Shown: positions 51,105-59,469, numbered from the stretch's first letter. The stretch: 64,000 bases of DNA from Streptomyces sp. NBC_00247 (GCF_036188265.1 NZ_CP108093.1:4298001-4362000); one strand, 5' to 3'. The notes: generated by a model from the sequence alone, not told the origin. Numbers and translations are program-made.

Positions 51105-51605
51105 TCAGGCCGGTACGGCGTCGAGGGCGGCCGGGGCGCACCGGGCGGTGTGCATCGGCATCTCGGTGAGGCCGGGGAAGTACACGTGCAGGCTGACGGC
51201 GGGCGTGAGGGAGTCGTTGACCACCTCGTGGACGTACCCGGGGGCGAAGACGTGCTGGCCGTCGGCGCCGATGCGCCGGGTCCCGCGCTCGGTGTGCTCG
51301 GTCAACTCGCCTTCCAGCACGGTGAGTACGCCGGACGACTGGCCGTGGTCGTGGCGCCCGCTGCCCTGTCCGGGGACCCAGCTGAGCAGCCAGACCTCGT
51401 ACCCGGGGCCGGTGCGCAGCCGGTGGTACCAGCGGGTGGTGGTGTCGTACTGGACGAGCGGGGCCCACTGGGTGCGGTCGGCGGCGATGGATCGGGCCAG
51501 ACCGGCGAACTCGGCCACGGTGGTGGGGTGTTGCTTCGGCGGCAGGAGCAGGTGCTGGACCTCCAGGAGGTCGCCGGCGATCTGCAGGTCGCTGTCGTTG
51601 TTCAT
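51105..51605 (-). CDS. Cysteine dioxygenase
   Basis: 166-residue cupin enzyme that oxidises L-cysteine to cysteine sulfinate with O2 and Fe(II). Iron ligands are His85 and His87 in GRHDHGQSSG and His126 in YVHEVVND. The substrate-binding Arg (near 62, YHRLRTG) and Tyr142 (HVYFPG) are seen. As in other bacterial enzymes, Gly92 stands where mammals have the Cys of the Cys-Tyr cofactor. The start is ATG 51605; an ATG at 51626 and longer versions are open but add no conserved sequence. A 31-codon open frame ending in a Cys cluster lies 235 nt upstream (51840-51935) and may control it. Confidence 0.9.
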   Translation of the reverse strand: MNNDSDLQIAGDLLEVQHLLLPPKQHPTTVAEFAGLARSIAADRTQWAPLVQYDTTTRWYHRLRTGPGYEVWLLSWVPGQGSGRHDHGQSSGVLTVLEGELTEHTERGTRRIGADGQHVFAPGYVHEVVNDSLTPAVSLHVYFPGLTEMPMHTARCAPAALDAVPA

Positions 51606-51839
51606 GGATGCGGTGGTCCTCGGCATCGGTGGTGCGCGTGGGGGTGCGACTCGGTGGTGGTGCGCGGGGGCCCGGGCGGACACGCCGGTACGGCGGTTTC
51701 CTGCGCGGGGCGCCCGGGGGCGCGGTGCTGGAGGCCCGTGGCGTCCGGCTCGCCGACCGTGCCCGTGAGGGGCGCGGAGGGGAAGCGGGAACCCGGATTC
51801 AGAGCGGGAGCGCTGATCGGAGCCGGAGCCGCGAGGGCA

Positions 51840-51935
51840 TCAACAGCAGCGACAGCTGGAACAGCAACAGCGGGCCTGGACAGCGGTGCGGAACCCACGG
51901 ACGTGGGTGGCGTACATCGCGACGGTCGCTGGCAT
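51840..51935 (-). CDS. Candidate Cys-rich leader peptide (31 aa) for cysteine dioxygenase
   Basis: The minus-strand frame from ATG 51935 encodes MPATVAM followed by a mixed segment and ends QARCCCSSCRCC directly before TGA (51842-51840). Six of the last nine residues are Cys. In actinobacteria, short upstream frames ending in Cys codons are known to sense cysteine supply through ribosome stalling and to control sulfur genes. The gene downstream here breaks down cysteine, so a cysteine sensor fits. TTGACA lies at 51972-51967, 18 nt before TCTCCT, which ends 7 nt before the ATG; this suggests a leaderless start. Caution: the DNA is an imperfect CAG-type repeat whose other frames read Leu- or Ala/Val-rich, so the Cys run could be accidental. 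Confidence 0.5.
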   Translation of the reverse strand: MPATVAMYATHVRGFRTAVQARCCCSSCRCC

Positions 51936-51947
51936 GGTGACAAGGAG

Positions 51948-51972
51948 ACCGGCTCGTTACCCGCGCTGTCAA
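51948..51972 (-). promoter_or_regulatory. Candidate promoter of the leader peptide-cysteine dioxygenase transcript
   Basis: Minus-strand TTGACA (51972-51967) is a perfect -35 box. With 18 nt spacing the -10 would be TCTCCT, a poor TANNNT match, 7 nt from the leader ATG. TAACGA (about 51959-51954) is too close to the -35 box. Confidence 0.35.
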
Positions 51973-52287
51973 CTCGGCGTCCCATTTGGCGGCAATGTTT
52001 CACCCCTTCCGGTCGCCGGCGCTGAAGAAAGGTTTGTGCACCGACGGGGCAGGACAGGTGGCGCATCATCCGGGCGCTCAAACCTTGCTGACAGTCTGTG
52101 ACTCGTCTGTGATCTTGGTCGCTTCGGTGATCGAATCGAACCGGCCCGCACGCCCCGTTCGTCTCACTGGTCGGGGGGAGCGGGGTGGTTGGGCTCTAGG
52201 CATATGTCAGGTTTTTGGTGGTTTGATAACTTTCCGCGTATGTTTGGTTCCGCAGAGTGAATACCGGGGCCAATAGCAGAAGCTCGC

Positions 52288-52317
52288 TTGACCGGCCCAG
52301 AGCTACACACTTGTAAT
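52288..52317 (+). promoter_or_regulatory. Candidate promoter of the WhiB-family gene
   Basis: TTGACC (52288-52293) and TGTAAT (52312-52317) with 18 nt spacing. It would give a leader of about 70 nt. Confidence 0.35.
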
Positions 52318-52346
52318 TTCACTCGTGTTGTTCGGCCGCACGGAGA

Positions 52347-52362
52347 GTGACGGTCACGTCAC
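52347..52362. promoter_or_regulatory. GTGACGGTCACGTCAC dyad in the WhiB-family leader
   Basis: GTGAC-G-GTCAC is an 11-bp palindrome, and a further GTCAC follows directly, so the site has one left and two right half-sites. It resembles but does not match the BldD site (TNAC-N5-GTNA), since the spacing is 6. It lies between the candidate promoter and the start codon. Confidence 0.35.
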
Positions 52363-52392
52363 GGGGACGTAAGAGACAGACGAGGGGCGCAC

Positions 52393-52656
52393 ATGACCGA
52401 GCTGTTCCAGCAACTGCTGGTCGAGGACGCGGACGAGGAACTCGGCTGGCAGGAGCGCGCGCTGTGCGCCCAGACCGATCCCGAGTCCTTCTTCCCGGAG
52501 AAGGGCGGATCGACCCGGGAGGCCAAGAAGGTCTGCCTCGCCTGCGAAGTCCGTTCCGAATGCCTGGAGTACGCCCTGTCGAACGACGAGCGGTTCGGCA
52601 TCTGGGGCGGGCTCTCCGAGCGGGAGCGGCGGCGCCTGAAGAAGGCCGCGATCTGA
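52393..52656 (+). CDS. WhiB-family iron-sulfur regulator (WhmD/WhiB2 type)
   Basis: 87 residues. The four iron-sulfur cluster cysteines are Cys25, Cys48, Cys51 and Cys57 (ALCAQTD, VCLACEVRSEC), followed by the invariant turn GIWGG (69-73) and a basic helix (LSERERRRLKKAAI). WhiB proteins bind a [4Fe-4S] cluster and the main sigma factor; WhmD (Streptomyces) and WhiB2 (mycobacteria) are needed for proper septation. Length, sequence and position next to fbiA and the mannose genes favour that ortholog, named from memory. GAGGGG lies upstream of ATG 52393. Confidence 0.93.
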   Translation: MTELFQQLLVEDADEELGWQERALCAQTDPESFFPEKGGSTREAKKVCLACEVRSECLEYALSNDERFGIWGGLSERERRRLKKAAI

Positions 52657-52756
52657 CCGGTACGGCTCCGAGGGCCCGTGTCCTCCGATCCGGCGGGCGG
52701 ACCTGACGAGCGGTCGACCCGACGAGCCGGTCGCGCGAACCGCACCATCACGACAT

Positions 52757-52812
52757 CTCCACTGCGCTGCTCCCACTGCGCTGCTCCCACCGCGCTGCTT
52801 CCACCGCACCGG
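52757..52812. repeat. 14-bp tandem repeat, about four copies
   Basis: Units 52757-52770, 52771-52784 and 52785-52798 (TCCCACTGCGCTGC-like), and a diverged fourth at 52799-52812. Fourteen is not a multiple of three, so it is probably noncoding. Confidence 0.85.
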
Positions 52813-52908
52813 GCGGGCCACCCGGCCGTCGCCTCCGTACGGCCGTCCTCTCCACGCGGCCCCCGCGCCCCTCACGTCCGTGCGGCCCCGCGGGAACCCC
52901 GGACCAGC

Positions 52909-52963
52909 CCGATGGCCCGTGGCCCCGGCCCTTCCCCCCAGGGTCCGGACCACGGGCCATCGG
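52909..52963. terminator. Large hairpin in the WhiB-glycosyltransferase gap
   Basis: Arms 52909-52922 and 52950-52963 pair perfectly (CCGATGGCCCGTGG). Inside, CCCGG/CCGG and CCT/AGG segments extend the stem. It lies 253 nt after the WhiB stop, far for a simple terminator, so another RNA role is possible. Confidence 0.5.
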
Positions 52964-53475
52964 CGTGGCCGCACCCGCACCGGGAACCGCCGCCCGCACC
53001 CGTCGCGGCGCCCCGTGAACCTGCGTACCGCCGGGGGTACGGGGAGTGCGGAGATCCGCGCCGGGCGGGCCAGGTCTCCGCGGTCGCCGCCCGCGCGGCC
53101 CCCTCAGGGCCGTCCCGGGGTTCCTGGCGGGACAGCCCTCAAAGCGTGTTGCCGGCGACGCCCGGCACGCACGCTCGCCGCGTTGTCGGGATCACCCCGA
53201 CGCGTCCGGTATCGGGGTGTCCCTCCGCCGCGCGATCGCACGCACCGGACGCCGCCGGACCCGCCCTCCGGGCGGACGGCGCTGCTTTCGCGACGCGCTC
53301 TACCCTGCGGGGTGCGGCCGGGGTTCACCCGCTCGGCGCCAACGCCCGCGATCCGTACCGTTAGTGTGGGGCCCCGTCCGAGACACGCCAACGCCCTCCC
53401 GGGGCGCGCGTGTACACCGATGCAGCCTCACCGGGGGGAACGCCCCCGGAACCCGGCCGGAGGGCCCGTACCTCG

Positions 53476-56400
53476 ATGTCCGTGCAGAGTCACCCGGCGG
53501 CGCCGAACGCGTCCGCCCCCCCAGAGTTCCCCCGCCACGTCGTCACCGCCGTGCTCGTCTCCCACGACGGCGCACGCTGGCTGCCCGACGCGCTCGCGGG
53601 CCTGCTCGGGCAGGAGCGCCCCGTACAGGACGCCGTCGCCGCCGACACCGGCAGCGCCGACGACTCCGCGCGGCTGGTCACCGAGGCGCTGGGCGGTGAC
53701 CGCGTCCTGCACCTCGCGCGCCGGACCGGCTTCGGCACCGCCGTCGACGAAGCGGTACGCACCGCGACCGTGCTGACCGCCGACGACCTGCCCTACCTCA
53801 AGCGCCCCAGCGGCTGGGACCCCGTCACCAGGACCTGGCGGGACGACGCCTACGACCTGCCGGAACTCCCCTACGGCGAACCCGTCCAGTGGCTCTGGCT
53901 GCTCCACGACGACTGCGCCCCCGAGCCCGACGCCCTCGCCGAACTGCTGCGCGTCGTCGACGTCGACCCGCAGGCCGCGATCGTGGGACCCAAGCTGCGC
54001 GGCTGGTACGACCGCCGGCAGCTGCTCGAAGTCGGCGTCACCATCGCCAACAGCGGCCGTCGCTGGACCGCGCTCGACCGGCGCGAACAGGACCAGGGCC
54101 AGCACGACCAGGTCCGCAGCGTCCTCTCCGTCTCGTCCGCGGGCATGCTCGTGCGGCGCGACGTCTGGGAGGAGCTCGGCGGCTTCGACCGCAGGCTCCC
54201 CCTGATGCGCGACGACGTCGACCTCTGCTGGCGCGCCCACATGGCCGGACACCGGGTGCTCGTCGCCCCCGACGCCGTGCTCCGGCACGCCGAGGCCGCC
54301 GCCCGCGAACGCCGCCCCATCGACTGCGCCGGACGTTCGGTGGTCGGCCCGCACCGCGTCGACCGGGCCGGTGCCGTCTACGCGATGCTCGCGAACAGCC
54401 CGGCCAAGAAGCTCCCCTGGGTGCTGCTCCGCCTCGTCGTCGGCACCCTGCTCCGCACCCTCGCCTACCTCGTCGGCAAGGTCCCCGGCCAGGCGATCGA
54501 CGAGGTCACCGGCCTCGTCGGCACCCTGCTGCGGCCGGGCAGGATCATGGCCGCACGCCGCGCCCGCGGCAAGGGCACCGTCGACCCGGCCGAACTCCGC
54601 TCCCTCTTCCCGCCGCCCGGTGCCACCGTCCGCGCCACCGTCGAGCAGGTCGCCGGCAACTTCGGCTCGCGCGCGGACGCCGACGCCGCGGGCGGCTCGC
54701 GCCACGGAGCCGTCGAGTCCGGACCCGGCGGCGACGACGCCGACTTCCTGGAGGTCGAGCAGTTCGCCCGGCTCAAGCGGATCGGCCGCAAACCCGGCCC
54801 CGTCCTCTTCGCCCTCCTGCTGCTCGTCTCGCTCCTCGCCTGCCGCTCCCTGCTCGGCGGCGGCGCGCTGGCCGGCGGCGCGCTGCTGCCCGCACCGGAC
54901 TCCGTCGCCGACCTCTGGGGCCGGTTCGCGGACGGCTGGCACCCCGTCGTCACCGGCTCCACCGAGGCGGCCCCGCCCTACCTCGGCGTACTCGCCGCCG
55001 TCTCGGCCCTCTTCCTCGGCTCCACCGGCTTCGCGTTGACCCTGCTGCTCGTCTGCTCGGTACCGCTCGCCGGACTCACGGCTTACTTCGCGTCCCGGCC
55101 GCTCATCGAGTCCCGCCTGCTGCGGGCCTGGGCGAGCATCGCGTACGCCTTCCTGCCGGCCGTCACCGGAGCGCTGGCCACCGGACGCCTGGGCACCGCC
55201 GTGCTCGCCGTGCTGCTCCCGCTGATGGCCCGTACCGCCGTCTCGGCCCACGGCCTGCGCGGCGACGGACGGCTCCGCGGCAGCTGGCGGGCCACCTGGG
55301 CCTTCACCCTGCTGCTCACCTTCACCACCGCGTTCACCCCGATCGTGTGGCCGCTCGCCGTCGTCCTCGGCCTGGGCGTGCTCGCCCTGCGCCGCCGGGA
55401 CATCGCCGCGTACGGACTCCGGTTCCTCGCCACCGTCGGCACCCCGCTGCTCGTCCTCGCGCCCTGGTCGCTGAGCCTGCTGACCCGGCCGTCCGACCTG
55501 CTCCGGGAAGCGGGCCTGGACCTCGGCGAGGGCACCGCCTCCGCCGTCGACCTGCTCTCGCTGAGCCCCGGCGGCCCCAAGGGCGGCGGCTCCGTCCTCT
55601 TCCTCGGCATCGTGCTCGCGGCCCTCGCCGCCCTGCTGCGCGGCGAACGCCAGACCGCGATTCGCGCCGCCTGGGCCGCCGCCCTCGTCGGCCTGCTCTT
55701 CGCGGGCGTCAGCAACGGCTCCACCTGGGCCGGTCCCGCCACCCTCGTCTACGGCACCGCGCTGATCGCCGCCGCCCTGCTGGGCGCGGACGGGGCGCGC
55801 ATCCGCGTCGCCGCCCTCAGCTTCGGCTGGCGGCAGCCGGTGGCCGCGCTGATCGCGCTGGCCTCCGCCGCCGCGCCGGTGGTGGCCGCCCTCGCCTGGA
55901 TGGCGGGCGGCGCCGCCGGACCGCTGGAGCGCCGCGACCCGGTGCAGGTTCCCGCGTTCGTCGCGGAGGAGAGCAGCACGGCCGACCAGCCGCGCACCCT
56001 GGTGCTCGGCGGGACCTCGGCAGGATCGGTCTCGTACACCCTGGTCCGCGGATCCGGCGCCCGCCTCGGCGACGCCGAACTGACCGCGGTGACCGGCAGC
56101 GACAGCCACCTGGACAAGATCGTCGCCAACCTGGTGGCGGGCTCCGGCGCCGACCAGGGCCACCAGCTCAGCGGCTTCGCCGTGCGGTACGTGCTGGTGC
56201 GCGACGGCGCCCCGCGCGAGATGGGCCGGGTACTCGACGCGACGCCCGGCCTCAGCCGCCTCAGCCAGCTCGACGGCAGCGCCCTGTGGCGGGTCGACCA
56301 GGACGTCGCCCGCGTCATGATCGTCCCGGGCTCCGGTGACGGCGAGGGCGTGGCGGTGCCCTCGGGCGCCGTGGAATCCCACACCAAGATCCCGGCGGGC

Positions 56401-57399
56401 GAGGACGGCCGGCTGCTCCGCCTCGCCGACGCGGCCGACCCCGCCTGGCAGGCCACCCTGGACGGGAAGCCGCTCACCCGCAAGACCGTCGACGGCTGGG
56501 CGCAGGGCTTCGAGCTTCCCGCGTCCGGCGGCCGGCTCGACCTCACCTACGACACCCCCCTCACGCACTCCGCGTGGATCTGGGCGCAGATCGGGCTCGC
56601 CGTGGTCCTCGTGGTCATGGCCCTGCCGGGCCGCCGCCGCGAGATCGACGACGACCTCCCCGAGGACGCCGAAGCCGCCGCGGCGGCCGACGCGGCCGAG
56701 GGCGACGGACGCCGGGCCCGCCGGCTCCGCGCCGCCGCCGAGGCGGAAGCAGCCGCCGCGGCGGCCGAAGGCGAGCCGTCGCCGGACGGTCCGCCGGCCG
56801 TCCCCGGCTTCGGCACCGGCGCGCCCGAGGAGGACCGGCCCGAGCCGGAGCCGTACGCCCCGGCGCACGGCGAGGACGGCGCGTACGTCCCGGCGCAGGC
56901 CGAGGGCGACGGTACGTACGCCGCGCAGGCCGAGGAGGGGGACGGCACGTACGCCGCGGTTCCCCAGCAGCAGTACGCCGAGTGGGACGGGCAGCAGTAC
57001 CAGCAGTCCGCGTACGCGCCGTACCAGACCGATCAGCACCAGACCGATCAGCACCAGACCGGTCCGTACCCGACCGACCCGTACCCGGCCGAGCAGCAGT
57101 ACCCCGCCGAGCAGTACCCGGCGGACCAGTACCCGGCGGACCAGTACGGGACCGGCCAGTTCCAGCAGGTCGACCCGTACCAGCAGAACGCCGACGTCTA
57201 CGACCCGTACGGCTACGGGCAGCAGCAGCAACAACAGCAGGAACAGCAGCAGCACCAGGGTTACGAGACCCAGGCCCCGTACGACCCCTACACGGGGCAG
57301 CGGTACGGCGTCCACGACACCGACGAGCAGGTCGACCCGAACGCCCCGGACCAGGCGCCGTGGCAGACCCGTAACGCATCGCGAGGCGAGTCCGAGTGA
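53476..57399 (+). CDS. Large membrane glycosyltransferase with Gln/Tyr-rich tail
   Basis: 1307 residues. N-terminal GT2-type domain (about 20-300): HVVTAVLVSHDGARWLPDAL, the acidic metal site in LWLLHDDCAPEPDAL, and LMRDDVDLCWRAHMAGHRVL. About a dozen membrane helices follow (about 445-800), then an extracytoplasmic domain (about 820-1040) and a last helix (about 1037-1055). The C-terminal 240 residues are low-complexity: Ala/Glu-rich, then repeats of TDQHQ, PADQY and a QQQQQQQEQQQHQ run. GGAGGG lies 11 nt before ATG 53476; a GTG at 53410 is also in frame. The stop overlaps the DUF5719 gene (GTGA). The enzyme probably handles lipid-linked sugars at the membrane; acceptor and donor are unknown. 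Confidence 0.88.
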   Translation: MSVQSHPAAPNASAPPEFPRHVVTAVLVSHDGARWLPDALAGLLGQERPVQDAVAADTGSADDSARLVTEALGGDRVLHLARRTGFGTAVDEAVRTATVLTADDLPYLKRPSGWDPVTRTWRDDAYDLPELPYGEPVQWLWLLHDDCAPEPDALAELLRVVDVDPQAAIVGPKLRGWYDRRQLLEVGVTIANSGRRWTALDRREQDQGQHDQVRSVLSVSSAGMLVRRDVWEELGGFDRRLPLMRDDVDLCWRAHMAGHRVLVAPDAVLRHAEAAARERRPIDCAGRSVVGPHRVDRAGAVYAMLANSPAKKLPWVLLRLVVGTLLRTLAYLVGKVPGQAIDEVTGLVGTLLRPGRIMAARRARGKGTVDPAELRSLFPPPGATVRATVEQVAGNFGSRADADAAGGSRHGAVESGPGGDDADFLEVEQFARLKRIGRKPGPVLFALLLLVSLLACRSLLGGGALAGGALLPAPDSVADLWGRFADGWHPVVTGSTEAAPPYLGVLAAVSALFLGSTGFALTLLLVCSVPLAGLTAYFASRPLIESRLLRAWASIAYAFLPAVTGALATGRLGTAVLAVLLPLMARTAVSAHGLRGDGRLRGSWRATWAFTLLLTFTTAFTPIVWPLAVVLGLGVLALRRRDIAAYGLRFLATVGTPLLVLAPWSLSLLTRPSDLLREAGLDLGEGTASAVDLLSLSPGGPKGGGSVLFLGIVLAALAALLRGERQTAIRAAWAAALVGLLFAGVSNGSTWAGPATLVYGTALIAAALLGADGARIRVAALSFGWRQPVAALIALASAAAPVVAALAWMAGGAAGPLERRDPVQVPAFVAEESSTADQPRTLVLGGTSAGSVSYTLVRGSGARLGDAELTAVTGSDSHLDKIVANLVAGSGADQGHQLSGFAVRYVLVRDGAPREMGRVLDATPGLSRLSQLDGSALWRVDQDVARVMIVPGSGDGEGVAVPSGAVESHTKIPAGEDGRLLRLADAADPAWQATLDGKPLTRKTVDGWAQGFELPASGGRLDLTYDTPLTHSAWIWAQIGLAVVLVVMALPGRRREIDDDLPEDAEAAAAADAAEGDGRRARRLRAAAEAEAAAAAAEGEPSPDGPPAVPGFGTGAPEEDRPEPEPYAPAHGEDGAYVPAQAEGDGTYAAQAEEGDGTYAAVPQQQYAEWDGQQYQQSAYAPYQTDQHQTDQHQTGPYPTDPYPAEQQYPAEQYPADQYPADQYGTGQFQQVDPYQQNADVYDPYGYGQQQQQQQEQQQHQGYETQAPYDPYTGQRYGVHDTDEQVDPNAPDQAPWQTRNASRGESE

Positions 57400-58943
57400 A
57401 GTCCACACCCCTGTCCCTCATCGCGGGCGCCGTCGCGCTCGCCGCCGTCACCGGTGTCGCCGCGTTCAACGCGCCCGGCGGCACCGCTCCGGCGAAGGCC
57501 GCGTCCGCGACCCGGCTGCCCGTCGAGCGGTCCAGCCTGCTCTGCCCGGCGCCCAGCGACTCGGAGCTGGCCGAGACCGCGTACACCTCCTTCACCCCGG
57601 CGGGGAAGGGGACGGGCGAGGAGTCGGCCGCCGAGCTGACGCGGACGCTCCCCGTCACGGACGACGGCACCGGCGACGCCACCACCGACAAGACCGACAA
57701 GACTGCGGACGACAAGGCCGCCGCGGCGGCGAAGAAGAAGGCGGAGAAGCCGGTCCTCGCGCTCAAGGAGGCCGGGAAGCCCGTCACGGCCGAGGCCGAC
57801 GGCGCCGACGCGCCGGCGCTCGTCGGCACCGCCACCGGTGCGCTCGCTCCGGGCTGGAGCGCGCAGCAGACCACCTCGGTCTCCGTCGGCTCCACCCGAG
57901 GGCTGCTCGGCGTCAGCTGCACCGCGCCCGACACGGAGTTCTGGTTCCCCGGCGTCAGTACGGCCGCCACCTCGCAGGACTACATCCACCTGACCAACCC
58001 GGACGACAGCGCGGCGATCGCCGACATCCAGCTGTTCGGCCCGGACGGCGACCTCAAGGCGGACGTCGGCGACGGGATCGCCGTACCGGGACACTCCGGC
58101 GTGGCCATGCTGCTCTCCACGCTGACCGGCGAGGCCGTCGACGGCGTCACCGCCCACGTCACCACCCGCAGCGGCCGGGTCGGCGCCGTGGTCCGGGGCG
58201 CCGAGGAGGACAGCGGGAGCGACTGGCTGACCGCCTCCGCGGACCCCTCCGCCACGGTGGTGATGCCCGGCATCCCCGCCGACGCCACCTCGGTCCAGCT
58301 GATCGCGTTCGCGCCCGGCGACGACGACGCGGACGTCAAGGTGCAGCTGGTGGGGAAGACGGCGACCTTCGCCCCGGCGGGCAACGACACCCTGCACATC
58401 AAGTCGGGCATGACCGCGAGCGTCGACCTGAAGAACGTCACCCGCAAGGAGCCGGGCTCGCTGCGGCTCACTCCGGCCGAGGGTGGCCGGGCCACCCCGA
58501 TCGTGGCCGCGCTGCGCGTGGTGCGGGGTACCGGCTCCGGCCAGGAGATCGCGTACATCCCGGCCACCCGGCCGGTCGGGGCCCGGGCGAGCGTGGCCGA
58601 CAACCGGTCCAAGGGCTCGACCCTGTCGCTCGTCGCACCCGGCGCCACCGCCCAGGTGAAGGTCACCGCCACGGCGGGCAGCGAGGGCGGTGAACAGGCC
58701 GTCAAGTCGTACACGGTCAAGGGCGGTACGACCCTCGCGTTCACCCCGCCCGTCCCGTCCGGGCTCAAGGGCTCGTACGCGCTGACGGTGGAGACGGAGT
58801 CGGGCGGCCCCGTCTACGCGGCCCGCACGCTCGCCCTCCCGGAGGACGGCGTGCAGATGTTCACCGTGCAGACGCTGCCGGACGACCGGGGCACGGTCGA
58901 GGTCCCGGCCGCGGTGCAGGACCTGACGGTCCTGGACGACTGA
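57396..58943 (+). CDS. Secreted DUF5719-family protein
   Basis: 515 residues with an N-terminal signal-type helix (PLSLIAGAVALAAVTGVAAF). A charged Lys/Ala/Asp-rich stretch (about 85-125, KTDKTADDKAAAAAKKKAEK) precedes repeated beta-sandwich-like segments (EFWFPGVSTAATSQDYIHLTN, ADIQLFGPDGDLK, VQLIAFAPGDDDADVKVQL). This fits the actinobacterial DUF5719 family, of unknown function. GTG 57396 overlaps the glycosyltransferase stop, so both are made together; a role as extracellular partner of that enzyme is inference. A 20-bp hairpin follows. Confidence 0.85.
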   Translation: MKSTPLSLIAGAVALAAVTGVAAFNAPGGTAPAKAASATRLPVERSSLLCPAPSDSELAETAYTSFTPAGKGTGEESAAELTRTLPVTDDGTGDATTDKTDKTADDKAAAAAKKKAEKPVLALKEAGKPVTAEADGADAPALVGTATGALAPGWSAQQTTSVSVGSTRGLLGVSCTAPDTEFWFPGVSTAATSQDYIHLTNPDDSAAIADIQLFGPDGDLKADVGDGIAVPGHSGVAMLLSTLTGEAVDGVTAHVTTRSGRVGAVVRGAEEDSGSDWLTASADPSATVVMPGIPADATSVQLIAFAPGDDDADVKVQLVGKTATFAPAGNDTLHIKSGMTASVDLKNVTRKEPGSLRLTPAEGGRATPIVAALRVVRGTGSGQEIAYIPATRPVGARASVADNRSKGSTLSLVAPGATAQVKVTATAGSEGGEQAVKSYTVKGGTTLAFTPPVPSGLKGSYALTVETESGGPVYAARTLALPEDGVQMFTVQTLPDDRGTVEVPAAVQDLTVLDD

Positions 58944-58952
58944 CGGCACGGG

Positions 58953-59001
58953 CCGCACCGGTGGCTCCCGGCCGTCCGGCCGCCGGGAGCCACCGGTGCG
59001 G
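58953..59001. terminator. 20-bp bidirectional terminator
   Basis: Perfect arms 58953-58972 and 58982-59001 with a 9-nt loop, between the DUF5719 gene and the convergent zincin-like gene. Confidence 0.85.
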
Positions 59002-59037
59002 GAAACACGTTTCAGCCCTGCCGTGCCGGAGGTCGGC

Positions 59038-59469
59038 TCAGTCCTGCCCGTACCGGGGGTCGACGGACTCGGGGGAGAGTCCCAGCAGCTCCGCGACCTG
59101 CTCCACCACGACCTCGTGCACCAGCAGCGCCCGCTCGTCCCGGCTCTTCGACCGGATCTCGACGGGGCGCCGGTAGACGACGATCTGCGCGGGCTGCCCC
59201 TTCGCCGCCGAGACCGCGCGCCCCAGCGGCACCGTGTCCTCGAACGTCACCGGCGCGTCCTGCACCACGAAGTCCACCTCGGCGAGTTGTGGCCAGCGCC
59301 TCTCCAAGCGCTCCACCGAGTCCTGCACGAGATCGCTGAAGGTCTCCGAGCGACTCACCGACAGCGGTACCTGCGGCGGGGCCAACGGCCCGCGCATGCC
59401 CCGGCCGTGGCGGTCGCGGTGCCGGGGCCGGGGGTCGGGCGGGGGCGAAGGTGCGGGACTGTCCATCAC
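59038..59469 (-). CDS. Zincin-like (metallopeptidase family, DUF1025-type) protein
   Basis: 143 residues. The first 35 are Pro/Arg-rich and disordered. The rest matches the minimal zincin family (FSDLVQDSVERLERRWPQLA, VDFVVQDAP, IVVYRRPVEIRS). At the active-site helix it reads LLVHEVVVEQVAELLGLSPE: His-Glu is there, but the second His of HExxH is Val, and a Glu stands two residues later. It may therefore lack peptidase activity or bind metal differently. Starts GTG 59469 or ATG 59466. From memory, the mycobacterial region has a homologue (Rv3259) in the same place. Confidence 0.8.
   Translation of the reverse strand: MMDSPAPSPPPDPRPRHRDRHGRGMRGPLAPPQVPLSVSRSETFSDLVQDSVERLERRWPQLAEVDFVVQDAPVTFEDTVPLGRAVSAAKGQPAQIVVYRRPVEIRSKSRDERALLVHEVVVEQVAELLGLSPESVDPRYGQD

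Larger units (their letters stand above)
51606..52392. other. 787-nt divergent region between cysteine dioxygenase and the WhiB-family gene
   Basis: It contains the Cys-ending leader peptide candidate and its TTGACA box on the minus strand. On the plus strand are the promoter of the WhiB gene (52288-52317) and a dyad in its leader (52347-52362). The part from 52080 to 52320 is unusually AT-rich for this genome. No further gene is supported. Confidence 0.6.
52657..53475. other. 819-nt gap after the WhiB-family gene
   Basis: No convincing gene. It holds a 14-bp tandem repeat (52757-52812), a strong hairpin (52909-52963), and the probable promoter of the glycosyltransferase with TACCGT at about 53356. 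Open frames here are Pro/Arg/Ala-rich and lack conserved patterns. Confidence 0.6.

Noticed and set aside
52678..53364. A 228-codon plus-strand open frame in the gap after the WhiB-family gene
   Set aside because: It is Pro/Arg/Ala-rich, passes through a 14-bp repeat and a strong hairpin, and has no ribosome binding site.
53428..57408. A 1326-codon open frame on the minus strand opposite the glycosyltransferase gene
   Set aside because: It is a shadow frame created by high third-position GC. Its translation is Gly/Val/Arg/Glu-rich without any domain, whereas the plus strand has GT motifs and membrane helices.
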